DNA of 64,000 nt from Dyadobacter subterraneus (GCF_015221875.1 NZ_JACYGY010000002.1:929573-993572), one strand, 5' to 3'. Shown: positions 17,107 through 25,801, counted from the first letter of the stretch. The notes: a model not told the origin generated them from the letters alone. A program made the numbers and translations.

Positions 17107-17859
17107 ATGTCCCGAATTGCATTAATAACCGGAGCTACATCCGGTATAGGAAAAGCCACAGCAGAAGCCTTTGCCGAAGCAGGAATTGACCTTATTCTCT
17201 GTGGCCGTCGCCAGGAAAAATTGGAAAGTGTTGTCGTAGAATTATCTCAAAAAGTAAAAGTTACTACACTTCTTTTCGACGTAAGAGATAAAAAAGCAGT
17301 TTTTGATGCCATCATTTCATTGTCGGAAGAATGGAAAAATATTGACATTCTGATTAACAATGCCGGAAATGCGCATGGCCTTGGTTCGCTGGACGAAGGT
17401 GATACAGATGACTGGGATGCAATGATCGACGGAAATGTTAAAGGTTTACTTTATGTATCAAAAGCGATTATCCCAACGCTGATAGCCAACAAAAAAGGAC
17501 ATATCGTAAATATTAGTTCAGTAGCCGGAAAGCAAACCTATATCAACGGAGCAGTGTATTGCGCTTCAAAAGCTGCGGTTGAAGTATTGAGTGAGGGTAT
17601 GCGCCTGGAACTGACACAACACGGAATAAAAGTAACAAATGTCGCTCCTGGTGCGGTAGAAACTGAATTTTCTCTGGTTCGCTTTAAAGGTGATGAGGAA
17701 CGAGCGGAAAAAGTCTATCAGGGTTTTGATCCTTTGCAGGCAATTGATATTGCAGACATGATATTATATGCTGTAAATGCGCCGGCGCGTGTTACAATAG
17801 CGGATGTTACAATTCTTGCAGGTGCACAATCAGCTGCAACAACGATTTATAGAAAGTAA
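17107..17859 (+). CDS. Short-chain dehydrogenase/reductase, YdfG-like
   Basis: The 250-residue classical SDR has the TGATSGIGKA cofactor loop at residues 8-17, NNAGNAHG near 83-90, a catalytic serine in NISSVAG and the YCASKAAV active-site YxxxK motif. The overall pattern, including GLGSLDEGDTDDWDAMIDGNVKGLLY and a PGAVETEFSLVRF loop, is close to YdfG-type NADP-dependent 3-hydroxy acid dehydrogenases, which also act on serine and malonic semialdehyde. Substrate assignment is by resemblance only. A terminator follows 20 bases after the stop. Confidence 0.8.
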   Translation: MSRIALITGATSGIGKATAEAFAEAGIDLILCGRRQEKLESVVVELSQKVKVTTLLFDVRDKKAVFDAIISLSEEWKNIDILINNAGNAHGLGSLDEGDTDDWDAMIDGNVKGLLYVSKAIIPTLIANKKGHIVNISSVAGKQTYINGAVYCASKAAVEVLSEGMRLELTQHGIKVTNVAPGAVETEFSLVRFKGDEERAEKVYQGFDPLQAIDIADMILYAVNAPARVTIADVTILAGAQSAATTIYRK

Positions 17860-17878
17860 GAAAATCCGATTTTAAGTT

Positions 17879-17929
17879 ATATTGGGTGTTTAGCCAAAAT
17901 TTTATTTGGTTTAACACCCAATATTTTTT
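17879..17929 (+). terminator. Terminator downstream of the SDR gene
   Basis: ATATTGGGTGTTTAGCCAA and TTGGTTTAACACCCAATAT form a 19-base stem with two mismatches and an 8-base loop, followed by six T residues. The final Ts overlap the -33 element of the next promoter. Confidence 0.75.
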
Positions 17930-17956
17930 GTAGAAATAAAATAATTCGTAATTTTG
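17927..17956 (+). promoter_or_regulatory. Promoter of the GntR-family regulator gene
   Basis: TTTG (17927-17930), an 18-base spacer and TAATTTTG (17949-17956) match both Bacteroidota promoter elements exactly. The predicted start of transcription is only a few bases before the ATG at 17971, so the mRNA would have almost no leader. Confidence 0.75.
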
Positions 17957-17957
17957 A

Positions 17958-17970
17958 ATCATCAGATGAT
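17958..17970. promoter_or_regulatory. Putative operator, perfect 13-bp palindrome
   Basis: ATCATC-A-GATGAT sits between the -7 element and the start codon of the GntR-family gene, over the expected transcription start. Position and symmetry are as expected for an autorepression site of a dimeric FadR-type regulator. No second copy was seen in the window. Confidence 0.5.
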
Positions 17971-18642
17971 ATGATGAATAAAGAAAATATTGTTAAACGG
18001 ATAAGTCTGGCCGACGATGTTGCCAGCAGATTGCAGCAAAAAATCCAGGATGGAGATTTTGCAATAGGAGAAAAATTGCCAACCGAGCCTGAATTAATGG
18101 AAATCTTTGGCGTTGGCAGATCGACAATACGGGAAGCGGTCAGAAATTTATCCAATACCGGGCTCGTTCGTGTCCAGCAAGGTTTAGGCACATTTGTCGA
18201 GCAAAAACAAGCTGCCACGGAATCATTATCAGATCGATTTTTAAGAGCAAAAGGACAGGAATTAAATGAAATCCGGCAACTGTTTGAATTAAAAGTTGCT
18301 GAAAAAGCAGCAATAAACCGAACGGATGAGGATATCATGCAAATGAAAAAATATCTGGCAGAACGAAAGAAGCTGGCGCTGGCCAATATTCCGGATGCCT
18401 GCATTCAAGCAGATATTAACTTTCATTTATCCATTGCCACAGCTTCTCAAAGCGAAATTTTACTCGATTTGTATAAAACAGTAGCGCGTAATATGAAGGA
18501 GTATTTTTCAGAAATATATGTGGACACGGAAAGTTTTATAAATACCCAGGAATATCACGAAGCATTACTGCAAAGTATTATAGATCAGAATCCACAAAAG
18601 GCATGGGAATGGGCCGCGAGAATAACCGGTCAACCAGTTTAG
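17971..18642 (+). CDS. FadR-subfamily GntR transcriptional regulator
   Basis: The 223-residue protein has an N-terminal GntR winged helix: LADDVASRLQQKIQDGDFAIGEKLPTEPELM with the recognition helix GVGRSTIREAVRNLSNTGLVRVQQGLGTFV, residues ~15-75. A helical FCD-type ligand-binding domain fills the remainder. Its metal-ligand pattern can be discerned in the LNEIRQLFELKVAEKAA, DINFHLSIATAS and EYHEALLQSI segments (Asp/His-His-His type). The effector is probably a carboxylate, by family. It precedes an MFS exporter gene by 24 bases, so control of that transporter and of itself is likely. The start could be the first or second ATG (17971 or 17974). Confidence 0.85.
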   Translation: MMNKENIVKRISLADDVASRLQQKIQDGDFAIGEKLPTEPELMEIFGVGRSTIREAVRNLSNTGLVRVQQGLGTFVEQKQAATESLSDRFLRAKGQELNEIRQLFELKVAEKAAINRTDEDIMQMKKYLAERKKLALANIPDACIQADINFHLSIATASQSEILLDLYKTVARNMKEYFSEIYVDTESFINTQEYHEALLQSIIDQNPQKAWEWAARITGQPV

Positions 18643-18666
18643 TATCCGTTTTTTAGAATAATAGTT

Positions 18667-19902
18667 ATGAAAACAATCGAAGAAAATCCTTCAGAATCTT
18701 ACCAAACCCCTGTTGTTACAGCGGAACAGGCTGTTTTTCCCATTTTATTGGCATTAAGTTTTTCCCATCTTTTAAACGATACACTGCAATCACTCATTCC
18801 ATCGATTTATCCGATGGTAAAAGATTCCTTTAAATTGAGTTTTTCTCAAATTGGATTAATCACATTTACATTTCAATTAAGTGCGTCCGTTTTTCAGCCA
18901 TTGGTTGGGTTATATACGGATAAAAAGCCTCAGCCATTTGCGCTTGCAATCGGCATGTGTTTTACTATGCTCGGACTGGTTTCCTTATCCATGGCTCCAA
19001 GTTTTGAAATTATTTTGCTTTCCGTTGGTCTGATCGGAATTGGATCCGCAGTTTTCCATCCCGAAGCATCGCGCATTGCCCGTATGGCATCCGGTGGGCG
19101 ACATGGTATGGCGCAGTCACTTTTTCAGGTTGGTGGCAATGCAGGAAGTTCTTTGGGACCGTTATTGGCGGCTTTAATTATTTTGCCATACGGTCGTCAT
19201 CAGATTATCTGGTTTTCACTTGTAGCTTTAATCGCCATCATCATTTTGTCAAAAGTGGGCGGCTGGTATAAGAAAAATATGCATTTGAACCGTAAGAAAC
19301 CAGGTTCTGCAACAGGAAATGAGCCGGCACTGAATCTTTCAAAGGGCAAAGTGGCGTTCTCAATCGGCGTTTTATTGCTGCTGATTTTTTCAAAATACAT
19401 TTACATGGCAAGTTTGACGAGCTACTATACTTTTTACTTGATCAATAAATTTGGTATTTCAGTACAAAGCTCTCAAATCCATTTATTTATATTCCTATTC
19501 TCGGTAGCCGCAGGAACATTTATCGGCGGCCCGGTTGGTGATAAAATTGGTAGGAAATATGTGATCTGGATTTCAATTTTAGGCGTTGCTCCATTTGCTC
19601 TTTTATTACCTTATTGCAATCTTTTTTGGACGGGTGCATTAACTGTAATTATTGGTTTAGTACTATCCTCAGCATTTTCAGCGATCCTGGTTTACGCACA
19701 GGAATTAATTCCTGGAAAAGTCGGAATGGTAGCAGGTTTATTTTTCGGATTTGCCTTCGGGATTGCCGGAATCGGATCTGCGCTTTTAGGAAAGCTGGCA
19801 GACAGTACCAGTATTGAATATGTATTTTATGTCTGTTCCTTCCTGCCGCTAATAGGATTATTAACAGGATTCCTACCAAATCTGGAACGTAAAAAGGGTT
19901 AA
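18667..19902 (+). CDS. MFS transporter, fosmidomycin-resistance (Fsr) family
   Basis: The 411-residue protein has about twelve hydrophobic segments and Fsr-type sequence: SFSHLLNDTLQSLIPSIYPM in the first helix, FTFQLSASVFQPLVGLYTDKKP, and GSAVFHPEASRIARMASGG with MAQSLFQVGGNAGSSLGPL, which are diagnostic of that family. Members export fosmidomycin or act as general drug or metabolite exporters. The gene follows the GntR regulator closely and ends before a hairpin, making a two-gene regulator-exporter unit. The natural substrate is unknown. Confidence 0.85.
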   Translation: MKTIEENPSESYQTPVVTAEQAVFPILLALSFSHLLNDTLQSLIPSIYPMVKDSFKLSFSQIGLITFTFQLSASVFQPLVGLYTDKKPQPFALAIGMCFTMLGLVSLSMAPSFEIILLSVGLIGIGSAVFHPEASRIARMASGGRHGMAQSLFQVGGNAGSSLGPLLAALIILPYGRHQIIWFSLVALIAIIILSKVGGWYKKNMHLNRKKPGSATGNEPALNLSKGKVAFSIGVLLLLIFSKYIYMASLTSYYTFYLINKFGISVQSSQIHLFIFLFSVAAGTFIGGPVGDKIGRKYVIWISILGVAPFALLLPYCNLFWTGALTVIIGLVLSSAFSAILVYAQELIPGKVGMVAGLFFGFAFGIAGIGSALLGKLADSTSIEYVFYVCSFLPLIGLLTGFLPNLERKKG

Positions 19903-19921
19903 ACGCAGTGTTAGGGAAGTT

Positions 19922-19975
19922 AAAAAAGGGAGTTTCGCTGAGATTTTTATTCTTCTCTGTGGAACTCCTTTTTTA
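19922..19975 (+). terminator. Probable bidirectional terminator
   Basis: AAAAAGGGAGTTTC and GAACTCCTTTTTT form an imperfect stem across a loop of about 26 bases, with a T run on the plus side and an A run on the other. It lies between the convergent MFS and M23 genes. Confidence 0.5.
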
Positions 19976-19992
19976 CTCCTTTAACTCTGTGT

Positions 19993-20664
19993 TTAAATAT
20001 TTATTCGCAAGATTAGATTGGGATCCGGACAAATCCTCAAAAAATACTCCCTGTTTTCCGCATTGCTCACGCCCGGAAAATCCCCTTTATATTCTCCAAC
20101 CTCACTGATTACCTGAAAATGAAGATGTGGTGGCCAGTCGCCGTTTTCGGGGAAATTACCAATTGCAGCAATTTTTTCTCCGGCGGCAAATTCTTTTCCT
20201 TCATACAACTCGTCCAAAGATTCAAGCGAAAGGTGTCCGTACAAAGTGTAAAATTCAATTTCCTCTAATTCGTGTTTTAAAATAATCGTTGGACCATAAT
20301 CGCCAAAGTTATTATTAAAAGCGAAACTGTGGACTGTTCCTTTTAGCGGCGCATAAATTGGCTCGCCCGCATTCGCCCAGATATCAACACCTAAATGAAT
20401 ACTTCTCGGATTTTCCTGATTTGTAAAATGATCGCGTTGTCTGTAAATAACCCGGTTTTCATCATATCCGCCAATGCCGATAAATTGATTTTTTAATAAC
20501 ATTACATCAAAAACATAATCTGAAAATACAGAAGTTTCCGTCAGATTTTGAGCCAGCAAATCCTGATTTGATTCTGAAAAATCCAGCCTTCGATAAGGTT
20601 TTTCACTCGAAATAACTTTTTCAAAACCGGCATGACTTCGAAGGATTTCTGTTAATGTTTTCAT
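19993..20664 (-). CDS. M23-family metallopeptidase (peptidoglycan DD-endopeptidase type)
   Basis: The 223-residue protein carries the LytM/M23 zinc-site motifs HLGVDIW (HxxxD), GHLS and HLHFQV, at about residues 120-200. No signal peptide is evident: the N-terminus from ATG 20664 (MKTLTEILRSH) is soluble. A TTG six codons upstream (20682) is in frame but less likely. M23 enzymes cut peptidoglycan cross-bridges, but signal-less members in Bacteroidota are uncharacterised. It follows a terminator and is probably transcribed alone. Confidence 0.8.
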   Translation of the reverse strand: MKTLTEILRSHAGFEKVISSEKPYRRLDFSESNQDLLAQNLTETSVFSDYVFDVMLLKNQFIGIGGYDENRVIYRQRDHFTNQENPRSIHLGVDIWANAGEPIYAPLKGTVHSFAFNNNFGDYGPTIILKHELEEIEFYTLYGHLSLESLDELYEGKEFAAGEKIAAIGNFPENGDWPPHLHFQVISEVGEYKGDFPGVSNAENREYFLRICPDPNLILRINI

Positions 20665-20687
20665 TTCTATGAATTTTGACAAAAAAC

Positions 20688-20735
20688 AAAAAAGCAGATC
20701 GGACTTTCTAATAAAGTAAATCGATCTGCTTTTTG
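20688..20735 (-). terminator. Terminator of the DUF5117-type metalloprotease gene
   Basis: On the minus strand AAAAAGCAGATCG pairs with CGATCTGCTTTTT across about 20 bases and ends in a T run. It starts 13 bases after the stop at 20748. Confidence 0.75.
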
Positions 20736-20747
20736 TTATTCTATTTT

Positions 20748-23318
20748 TTATTTTGGATCTAAAGCCAGATCAATTCTTTGCAAAACATCTTTCAGATGAT
20801 ACTTGCTCATTTTGTCGGTTTCCAGCGGAATTGCTTTTTTAATTGAAGCTCTGAGAACTTCCAAATGTCCACGTGCTATCGAAGGCAAATCTGTTTTTTC
20901 CAGTTCAACAACACGAGAACTTGAAGCATATAAAGCCCCGGTTGGGATGGATGCAACAGTTGCTTTGCCGGGCTTTAATAAATCAACCAGTTTTTCAGCA
21001 TATATTTTTTGTAAATTTCTACGATATATATCAATGGCTTGTCCTGTTTTTATTTCCCCCCAAATTCCAGTATCAAGGTCTGCAAGCAGATCTTCAATAG
21101 AATAATATTTGGAAGAAGTGCTGGTCTCCATTAGGCGAACGGCTCTGTCGCCTGCAAGCAGGGAAGTAATGGCATATTCCTGTAAAGATTTAATTGACTC
21201 TACACCAGATTCGGGCTTTATCTTGTTTAATACATTCTGATCTAATAGCCATACCGGTGTTTTAAATAATTGTGTATTAAGGAAACTAACAGCTTCTTTC
21301 TGAGTTAGTTTTGGAACTGTTATAAATTCTTCTTCCTCCATATCATAGGTGACAGGAGTATCATAAATACCACCTACATTTTTAATAACATGGCCAAGAT
21401 AACGACGATACTGAGCCACAATGTTGCCATATAACTCGTCAAGTTCTTTGTAACTTTCGCCATCTTCTTTACTCCATTTTATTAAATTGGGAAGAATTCG
21501 TTTCAAGTTTTTAATACCATATTCTGACGCTTTCATAGCATTATCACTTAAATCTTCCATTTGATAGCGAGGGTCATACGGACTGTTTTCTGTCCCAAAA
21601 TGTAGGGCCTGATTTTTATAAGCCTCTTTTGTCCAATTGTTCAAAATCGCTTTTTCTTCTTTTAGACTGGTATTGGGTAAATAACTATAACCCCACTTGA
21701 TGGCCCATTTATCATAATCACCAATTCTTGGGAAAAGATTGGTAATGCCGTCTTCCGGCTGCGCTACATAATTGAAACGTGCATAATCCATAATGGACGA
21801 TGTGTGTCCATTTTTTTCAAGCCAGGCTTTGTCGCGTAATTTTTCAACCGGCGTTGCTGAACTTGCACCCATATTATGTCGCAAACCCAGCGTATGCCCA
21901 ATTTCGTGGGAAGAGACAAAACGTACGAGTTGAGACATTAGCTCGTCATCAAAATTCTTTTTACGCGCCGCAGGATCGACGGCAGCTCCCTGGATCATAT
22001 ACCAGTTACGCAGCAAACGCATCACGTTATGATACCATCCGATATGACTTTCAATAATTTCACCGCTTCTCGGGTCATTAACATTGGGCCCGTAAGCATT
22101 TTGAATATCTGCGGCGAAATAGCGGATTACCGAAAACCGGGCATCTTCTAGGCTCATTGTTGTATCTTTTTCCGGCCAGTATTCTCCACGGATCGCATTT
22201 TTCCAACCCGCTTTTTCAAAAGCAACCTGCCAGTCGTCAACACCTGCTTTTAATGCTTTTCTCCACTTTTCAGGTGTTGCCGGATCGATGTAGTAAATGA
22301 TCGGTTTTTTAGGTTCTATCAATTCACCGTTTTTCTGACGGGCCGCATCTTCTGCATTTTTGGGTTCCAAACGCCAGCGAACAGCGAAAATTTCATTATC
22401 TGATTTCTGAGATTCTTCTCCAAAAATGGCATATTGATTGGCAAAAAATCCTATCCGGTTGTCAAAAATCCGCTTCCGCATTGGTGTTTTTGGAAGAAGA
22501 ATTAAGGACGTATTTAATTCCAAAGTAACCACACCGGCATCATAGCCCGATGGTAAGTAAGATCCAACCGTTGGAGCCGGAGACAATGAAATGGCTGGCG
22601 GAACAACGGTAAAAGTTTTCACAGTACGAATTTCCGTATTGATAGGGTAGGCGCTCATTTTTTCAATGTATGACGCTTCCTTCTTAAACGCAGCCAGTTT
22701 ATGGATTTGTTTTACAATCGGACTTAATGAAAAGGTCTGATTATCAGCATTGAAAAAATCAGTTACCTCAATAACAGACGATTTTTCATTATCTCCTTTC
22801 TTCAAAGCCTTGATATCAAAAACCCCAATAATCGGATCAGAATTTGAATTTTTTACGGCCTGAAAAATTGGTTTTGTACTATCCGGACTGGCCACTACGA
22901 CGGTTTCGGAACGTAGCAAAATATTATTATCCTGTCCTTTTTCCCAGCGAAGCATTTGTCTTTTAACTTCTTCTCCGCCAAAAATTCCACCACCGGCTGC
23001 CGTTTTGGAATAACGTGTCACAGCCATAATATCTCTGTTCAGCAAAGTATCGGGGATTTCGAAATACCATTTTTCAGCCATTTTATAGACTGAAATCATT
23101 CCTTTCTGGCCTTTGGCGGAATCGTCAATAAAATCCTTGAAATCTTTCGGACTTTTTTTCTTTTCGTCTTTCAGTTTGTCTTTAACAGCATCTGCTACTG
23201 CATCTACCGCTTTTTCAACTTTTTTGTCGTCTTCTTTTTTGTCTTTTTTCTTTTGTGCCTGTGCAAAAGTGAAGGTTAACGTTAAGCAAAGGAATAGGAG
23301 GCCTCTTCTGAATTTCAT
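20748..23318 (-). CDS. Secreted zinc-dependent metalloprotease, DUF5117/DUF5118 family
   Basis: The protein is 856 residues long from ATG 23318, chosen because it opens a signal peptide (MKFRRGLLFLCLTLTFTFAQAQ); an in-frame ATG-like start 33 codons earlier adds non-homologous sequence. A Lys/Asp-rich linker follows, then DUF5118/DUF5117-type domains (KGMISVYKMAEKWYFEIPD...LLNRDIMAVTRYSK). The metzincin-like site HEIGHTLGLRHN has zinc ligands His471, His475 and His481 and the catalytic Glu472. SSIMDYARFNYVAQPEDG follows, matching the Met-turn region. Family function is unknown; it is presumably an envelope or secreted peptidase. An inverted repeat lies upstream at 23392-23420. Confidence 0.9.
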   Translation of the reverse strand: MKFRRGLLFLCLTLTFTFAQAQKKKDKKEDDKKVEKAVDAVADAVKDKLKDEKKKSPKDFKDFIDDSAKGQKGMISVYKMAEKWYFEIPDTLLNRDIMAVTRYSKTAAGGGIFGGEEVKRQMLRWEKGQDNNILLRSETVVVASPDSTKPIFQAVKNSNSDPIIGVFDIKALKKGDNEKSSVIEVTDFFNADNQTFSLSPIVKQIHKLAAFKKEASYIEKMSAYPINTEIRTVKTFTVVPPAISLSPAPTVGSYLPSGYDAGVVTLELNTSLILLPKTPMRKRIFDNRIGFFANQYAIFGEESQKSDNEIFAVRWRLEPKNAEDAARQKNGELIEPKKPIIYYIDPATPEKWRKALKAGVDDWQVAFEKAGWKNAIRGEYWPEKDTTMSLEDARFSVIRYFAADIQNAYGPNVNDPRSGEIIESHIGWYHNVMRLLRNWYMIQGAAVDPAARKKNFDDELMSQLVRFVSSHEIGHTLGLRHNMGASSATPVEKLRDKAWLEKNGHTSSIMDYARFNYVAQPEDGITNLFPRIGDYDKWAIKWGYSYLPNTSLKEEKAILNNWTKEAYKNQALHFGTENSPYDPRYQMEDLSDNAMKASEYGIKNLKRILPNLIKWSKEDGESYKELDELYGNIVAQYRRYLGHVIKNVGGIYDTPVTYDMEEEEFITVPKLTQKEAVSFLNTQLFKTPVWLLDQNVLNKIKPESGVESIKSLQEYAITSLLAGDRAVRLMETSTSSKYYSIEDLLADLDTGIWGEIKTGQAIDIYRRNLQKIYAEKLVDLLKPGKATVASIPTGALYASSSRVVELEKTDLPSIARGHLEVLRASIKKAIPLETDKMSKYHLKDVLQRIDLALDPK

Positions 23319-23391
23319 GCAGTTAAAAAACGGGTTTTTTATGATTGGATAAACAAAAATAGGAAATTGGTTGGTATAGCAACAAAGTATT

Positions 23392-23420
23392 CTTTTGGAC
23401 AAATAAATTTTGTCCAAAAG
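23392..23420. repeat. 12-bp perfect inverted repeat between ppx-like and metalloprotease genes
   Basis: CTTTTGGACAAA and TTTGTCCAAAAG flank a 5-base loop, 74 bases upstream of the metalloprotease start and 40 bases after the Ppx/GppA stop. It has no T run, so it may be a weak terminator for the upstream gene or an operator for the downstream one. Confidence 0.6.
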
Positions 23421-23459
23421 AGATTGTCAGTTCAATATATCTATGTGAAATGGAAAGGG

Positions 23460-24395
23460 TTATCTGTTCATCACTTTCGACAGAACACCTTCTTTTAAAG
23501 AATGACTTGAAACCTGAATCTGTTGAATTTTATGACTTTTTAAAACATAATCAACCAGACAAACTGCTACTACGATCATATCCACGCGCAGTGCAATCAT
23601 ACCCGGAATTGCCATTCTTTCGTCATGATTTCCAGATAAAATCAAGGCGTAGGCACGGTAAAATTCTTCCATTGACAGGGGGAAATCGGTTATGTCCTTT
23701 GGCGGCCATGCACCTACACGAAATTGATAATCCATGTCCACCAAAGTATCGAATGTTCCTGAAACACCAACCAGTTTTGTTGGTGCATATTGATGAACCG
23801 CATTGGCCAGCGGAATTAAGTTCTCATCAAAATAATTATATAATCGCTTTTTATCGCTCTCTGAAATCGGATCATTTTTCATGAATTTTTCCATCAAACG
23901 CTGTCCGCCAATTTCAAAACTTTGTTTCCAGAAAATCTGATTTTCATTACCGATAATAAATTCCACACTTCCGCCACCAATATCCATGATCAGCGAAGGT
24001 TCTTTTCCCAATTTTACACCTGTCCTAACACCGGTGTAAATATATTCGGCTTCTTCATTTCCATCAATTACGGTGATTTTTATGCTGGTATCTTTCAAAA
24101 TCTTTTCACAAAAATCTTTTTGATTGTCGGCATTCCGGATAGCGCTTGTTCCAAAGGCAAAAGTATTTTCATTGGAAACTTCAAAAATATCCAGCTGCTC
24201 ACGGAAAGTCAACAACACTTTCAGCGCACGTTCGGTTGCCTCATTGGTGATGATGTTTTTGTTGATTCCACCCAGTCCAATCTGGGTTGGCTGACTTTTA
24301 TGGAAAAGTGTAGTGATATTTTCACCATTTTTTTCAACAATCAGCAGGTGGAATGTATTCGTTCCTAAATCGATAATACCCAATCGGGAGCTCAT
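23460..24395 (-). CDS. Ppx/GppA-family phosphatase
   Basis: The 311-residue protein has the actin-like ATPase-fold motifs of exopolyphosphatase/guanosine pentaphosphatase: LGIIDLGTNTFHLLIVEK at the N-terminus, FGTSAIRNADNQ, VIDGNEEAEYIYTGV, LIMDIGGGSVEFIIG and a final VSSHSLKEGVL. The family hydrolyses polyphosphate or pppGpp. This single-domain short form, typical of Bacteroidota, lacks the C-terminal HD-like domain of E. coli Ppx, so substrate cannot be decided. ATG 24395 is preferred over TTG 24401. Confidence 0.88.
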   Translation of the reverse strand: MSSRLGIIDLGTNTFHLLIVEKNGENITTLFHKSQPTQIGLGGINKNIITNEATERALKVLLTFREQLDIFEVSNENTFAFGTSAIRNADNQKDFCEKILKDTSIKITVIDGNEEAEYIYTGVRTGVKLGKEPSLIMDIGGGSVEFIIGNENQIFWKQSFEIGGQRLMEKFMKNDPISESDKKRLYNYFDENLIPLANAVHQYAPTKLVGVSGTFDTLVDMDYQFRVGAWPPKDITDFPLSMEEFYRAYALILSGNHDERMAIPGMIALRVDMIVVAVCLVDYVLKSHKIQQIQVSSHSLKEGVLSKVMNR

Positions 24396-24473
24396 AGGCA
24401 ATGGTTAATGGGTTAATCCCTTCATTATAATGGGCAAGTTGCAAAAAATACCTAATTTTTAATGAGTTATTTC

Positions 24474-24504
24474 TTGATTTTCTGTTTAATAAGTCTTTTC
24501 TTTG
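24474..24504 (+). promoter_or_regulatory. Putative rpsU promoter
   Basis: TTG (24474-24476), a 20-base spacer and TTTCTTTG (24497-24504, seven of eight to TAnnTTTG) lie 48 bases upstream of the rpsU start. Spacing is normal for the phylum. Confidence 0.55.
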
Positions 24505-24552
24505 CAGTCCAATTTCAGAAAACCAGTTCAAAGAACATTATATCTTATAAGC

Positions 24553-24747
24553 ATGCTTATTATTAACATTAAGGACAACGAATCGATCGATCGCGCTTTG
24601 AAGCGTTACAAAAAGAAATTTGAAAGAACTGGCACAATGCGTCAGCTTCGTTCTCGTACCGCATTCGAAAAACCATCTGTAAAGCGTCGTTTCGAAGTTT
24701 TGCGTGCGGTATACAAAGAAAAAACTTACGGTCACCTGGAAGACTAG
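24553..24747 (+). CDS. rpsU: 30S ribosomal protein bS21
   Basis: The 64-residue basic protein is bS21: MLIINIKDNESIDRALKRYK followed by KKFERTGTMRQLRSRTAFEKP and a C-terminal RRFEVLRAVYKEKTYG. It binds near the anti-Shine-Dalgarno region of 16S rRNA. In Bacteroidota that interaction is part of why Shine-Dalgarno sequences are rarely used. The ATG at 24553 gives the standard length; in-frame codons upstream are leader. It is followed by its own terminator and then xerC. Confidence 0.95.
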   Translation: MLIINIKDNESIDRALKRYKKKFERTGTMRQLRSRTAFEKPSVKRRFEVLRAVYKEKTYGHLED

Positions 24748-24816
24748 TTCTTTTGAATTGTTTTTCTGTTGAAAAGTAGGATGGGAGAATTATATCCCAT
24801 GCAATAACATTAAGGA

Positions 24817-24848
24817 AAAGGGTTGTCTTGTATTAGACAACCCTTTTT
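24817..24848 (+). terminator. Rho-independent terminator of rpsU
   Basis: AAAGGGTTGTCT pairs with AGACAACCCTTT around a 6-base loop, followed by a T run. It ends 14 bases before the xerC start, so xerC is either read through or has its own start signal within the hairpin region. Confidence 0.85.
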
Positions 24849-24862
24849 TGTACGTTAGGGCT

Positions 24863-25735
24863 ATGATAGAGCCCTTTTTGGAATTTTTAGCATTTGAAAA
24901 ACGATCCAGCGAACACACGGTAACTTCTTACCGCACTGACCTGGACCAGTTTAGAAAATATTTGCTGTTCCAATATGAAGTTGACAAACCGGAAACAGCT
25001 ACTTCGGTTATGCTTCGCTCCTGGATCGTCAGTTTGATGGAAGAAGGTTTAAATCCAAGTTCTGTTAATCGGAAAATGGCTTCGCTGAGATCTTACTACG
25101 GATTTCTGCGCCGTCGTAAACATATATTAAAAGATCCTTCAACTATTTTATCTTCCATGAAGACACGGCGAAAACTCCCGGCTTTTGTTGAAGAAAAAGC
25201 CATGGAATCACTTTTTGATTCAGAAGGATTTACGGATGATTTTATCGGTCACCGGGATCGTGTGATCATGGAATTGTTATATGGAACAGGTATGCGTCTT
25301 TCAGAACTGATCGATCTTGAAATTAATAATCTTGAACTTGAAGCAAGAATTATTCGTGTGACGGGTAAAAGAGGAAAAGAACGCTTGATCCCGATTTCAA
25401 GCTTGCTTGTTCAGTTTTTGAAAGATTATCTGGTTTTAAGAGCTCCCGAAGAAGCAACAAGAGCATTGATTTTGACAGATTCCGGCAAAGCGGCTTATCC
25501 CGTTTTTATTCAAAGGACGGTTAAAAAGTACCTTTCAGAAGTTACCACTCTGTCGCAAAAAAGTCCGCACGTTTTGCGCCATACCTATGCAACACATTTG
25601 TTGAACCGCGGTGCTGATCTTAACGCAATTAAAGAACTGTTGGGCCATGCCAATCTTGCCGCGACACAGATTTATACACATAATTCCATAGAAAAACTTA
25701 AAAAAACGCATCAGCAGGCCCATCCAAAGGCCTGA
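24863..25735 (+). CDS. xerC: Tyrosine site-specific recombinase, XerC/XerD family
   Basis: The 290-residue tyrosine recombinase (ATG 24863; a TTG at 24848 is in frame but overlaps the terminator) has a SAM-like core-binding domain (residues 1-90) and a catalytic domain. All active-site residues are visible: Arg145 (GTGMRLSEL), Lys172 (GKRGKERLIP), His236 and Arg239 (SPHVLRHTYATH), His262 (LLGHANL) and nucleophile Tyr271 (IYTHNS). Length and position directly after rpsU match the chromosomal Xer recombinase that resolves dimers at dif, not a phage integrase. Whether it should be named XerC or XerD cannot be decided here. Confidence 0.88.
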   Translation: MIEPFLEFLAFEKRSSEHTVTSYRTDLDQFRKYLLFQYEVDKPETATSVMLRSWIVSLMEEGLNPSSVNRKMASLRSYYGFLRRRKHILKDPSTILSSMKTRRKLPAFVEEKAMESLFDSEGFTDDFIGHRDRVIMELLYGTGMRLSELIDLEINNLELEARIIRVTGKRGKERLIPISSLLVQFLKDYLVLRAPEEATRALILTDSGKAAYPVFIQRTVKKYLSEVTTLSQKSPHVLRHTYATHLLNRGADLNAIKELLGHANLAATQIYTHNSIEKLKKTHQQAHPKA

Positions 25736-25751
25736 TCCCGATTTTTTCAGG

Positions 25752-25759
25752 TATATTTG
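25752..25759 (+). promoter_or_regulatory. Putative ppc promoter (-7 element)
   Basis: TATATTTG matches TAnnTTTG exactly, 42 bases upstream of the ppc ATG and 16 bases after the xerC stop. No good -33 TTTG lies upstream. Confidence 0.5.
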
Positions 25760-25801
25760 TTTTGCATTGCCAGTCTCAAAATAAAATTTTGTCACGCTAT
25801 T

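Noticed and set aside
17877..18404. 175-codon minus-strand frame over the GntR-family gene
   Set aside because: It is antisense to a well-supported regulator and covers its promoter and terminator; the translation is Ser/Phe-rich and typical of a shadow frame.
19908..20108. 66-codon plus-strand ORF after the MFS gene
   Set aside because: It runs through a hairpin terminator and into the convergent M23 gene, with no protein-like pattern.
24863..25735. Integrase of a mobile element
   Set aside because: The recombinase is the standard chromosomal Xer size, sits in the conserved position after rpsU and has no attachment-site repeats or phage genes around it.
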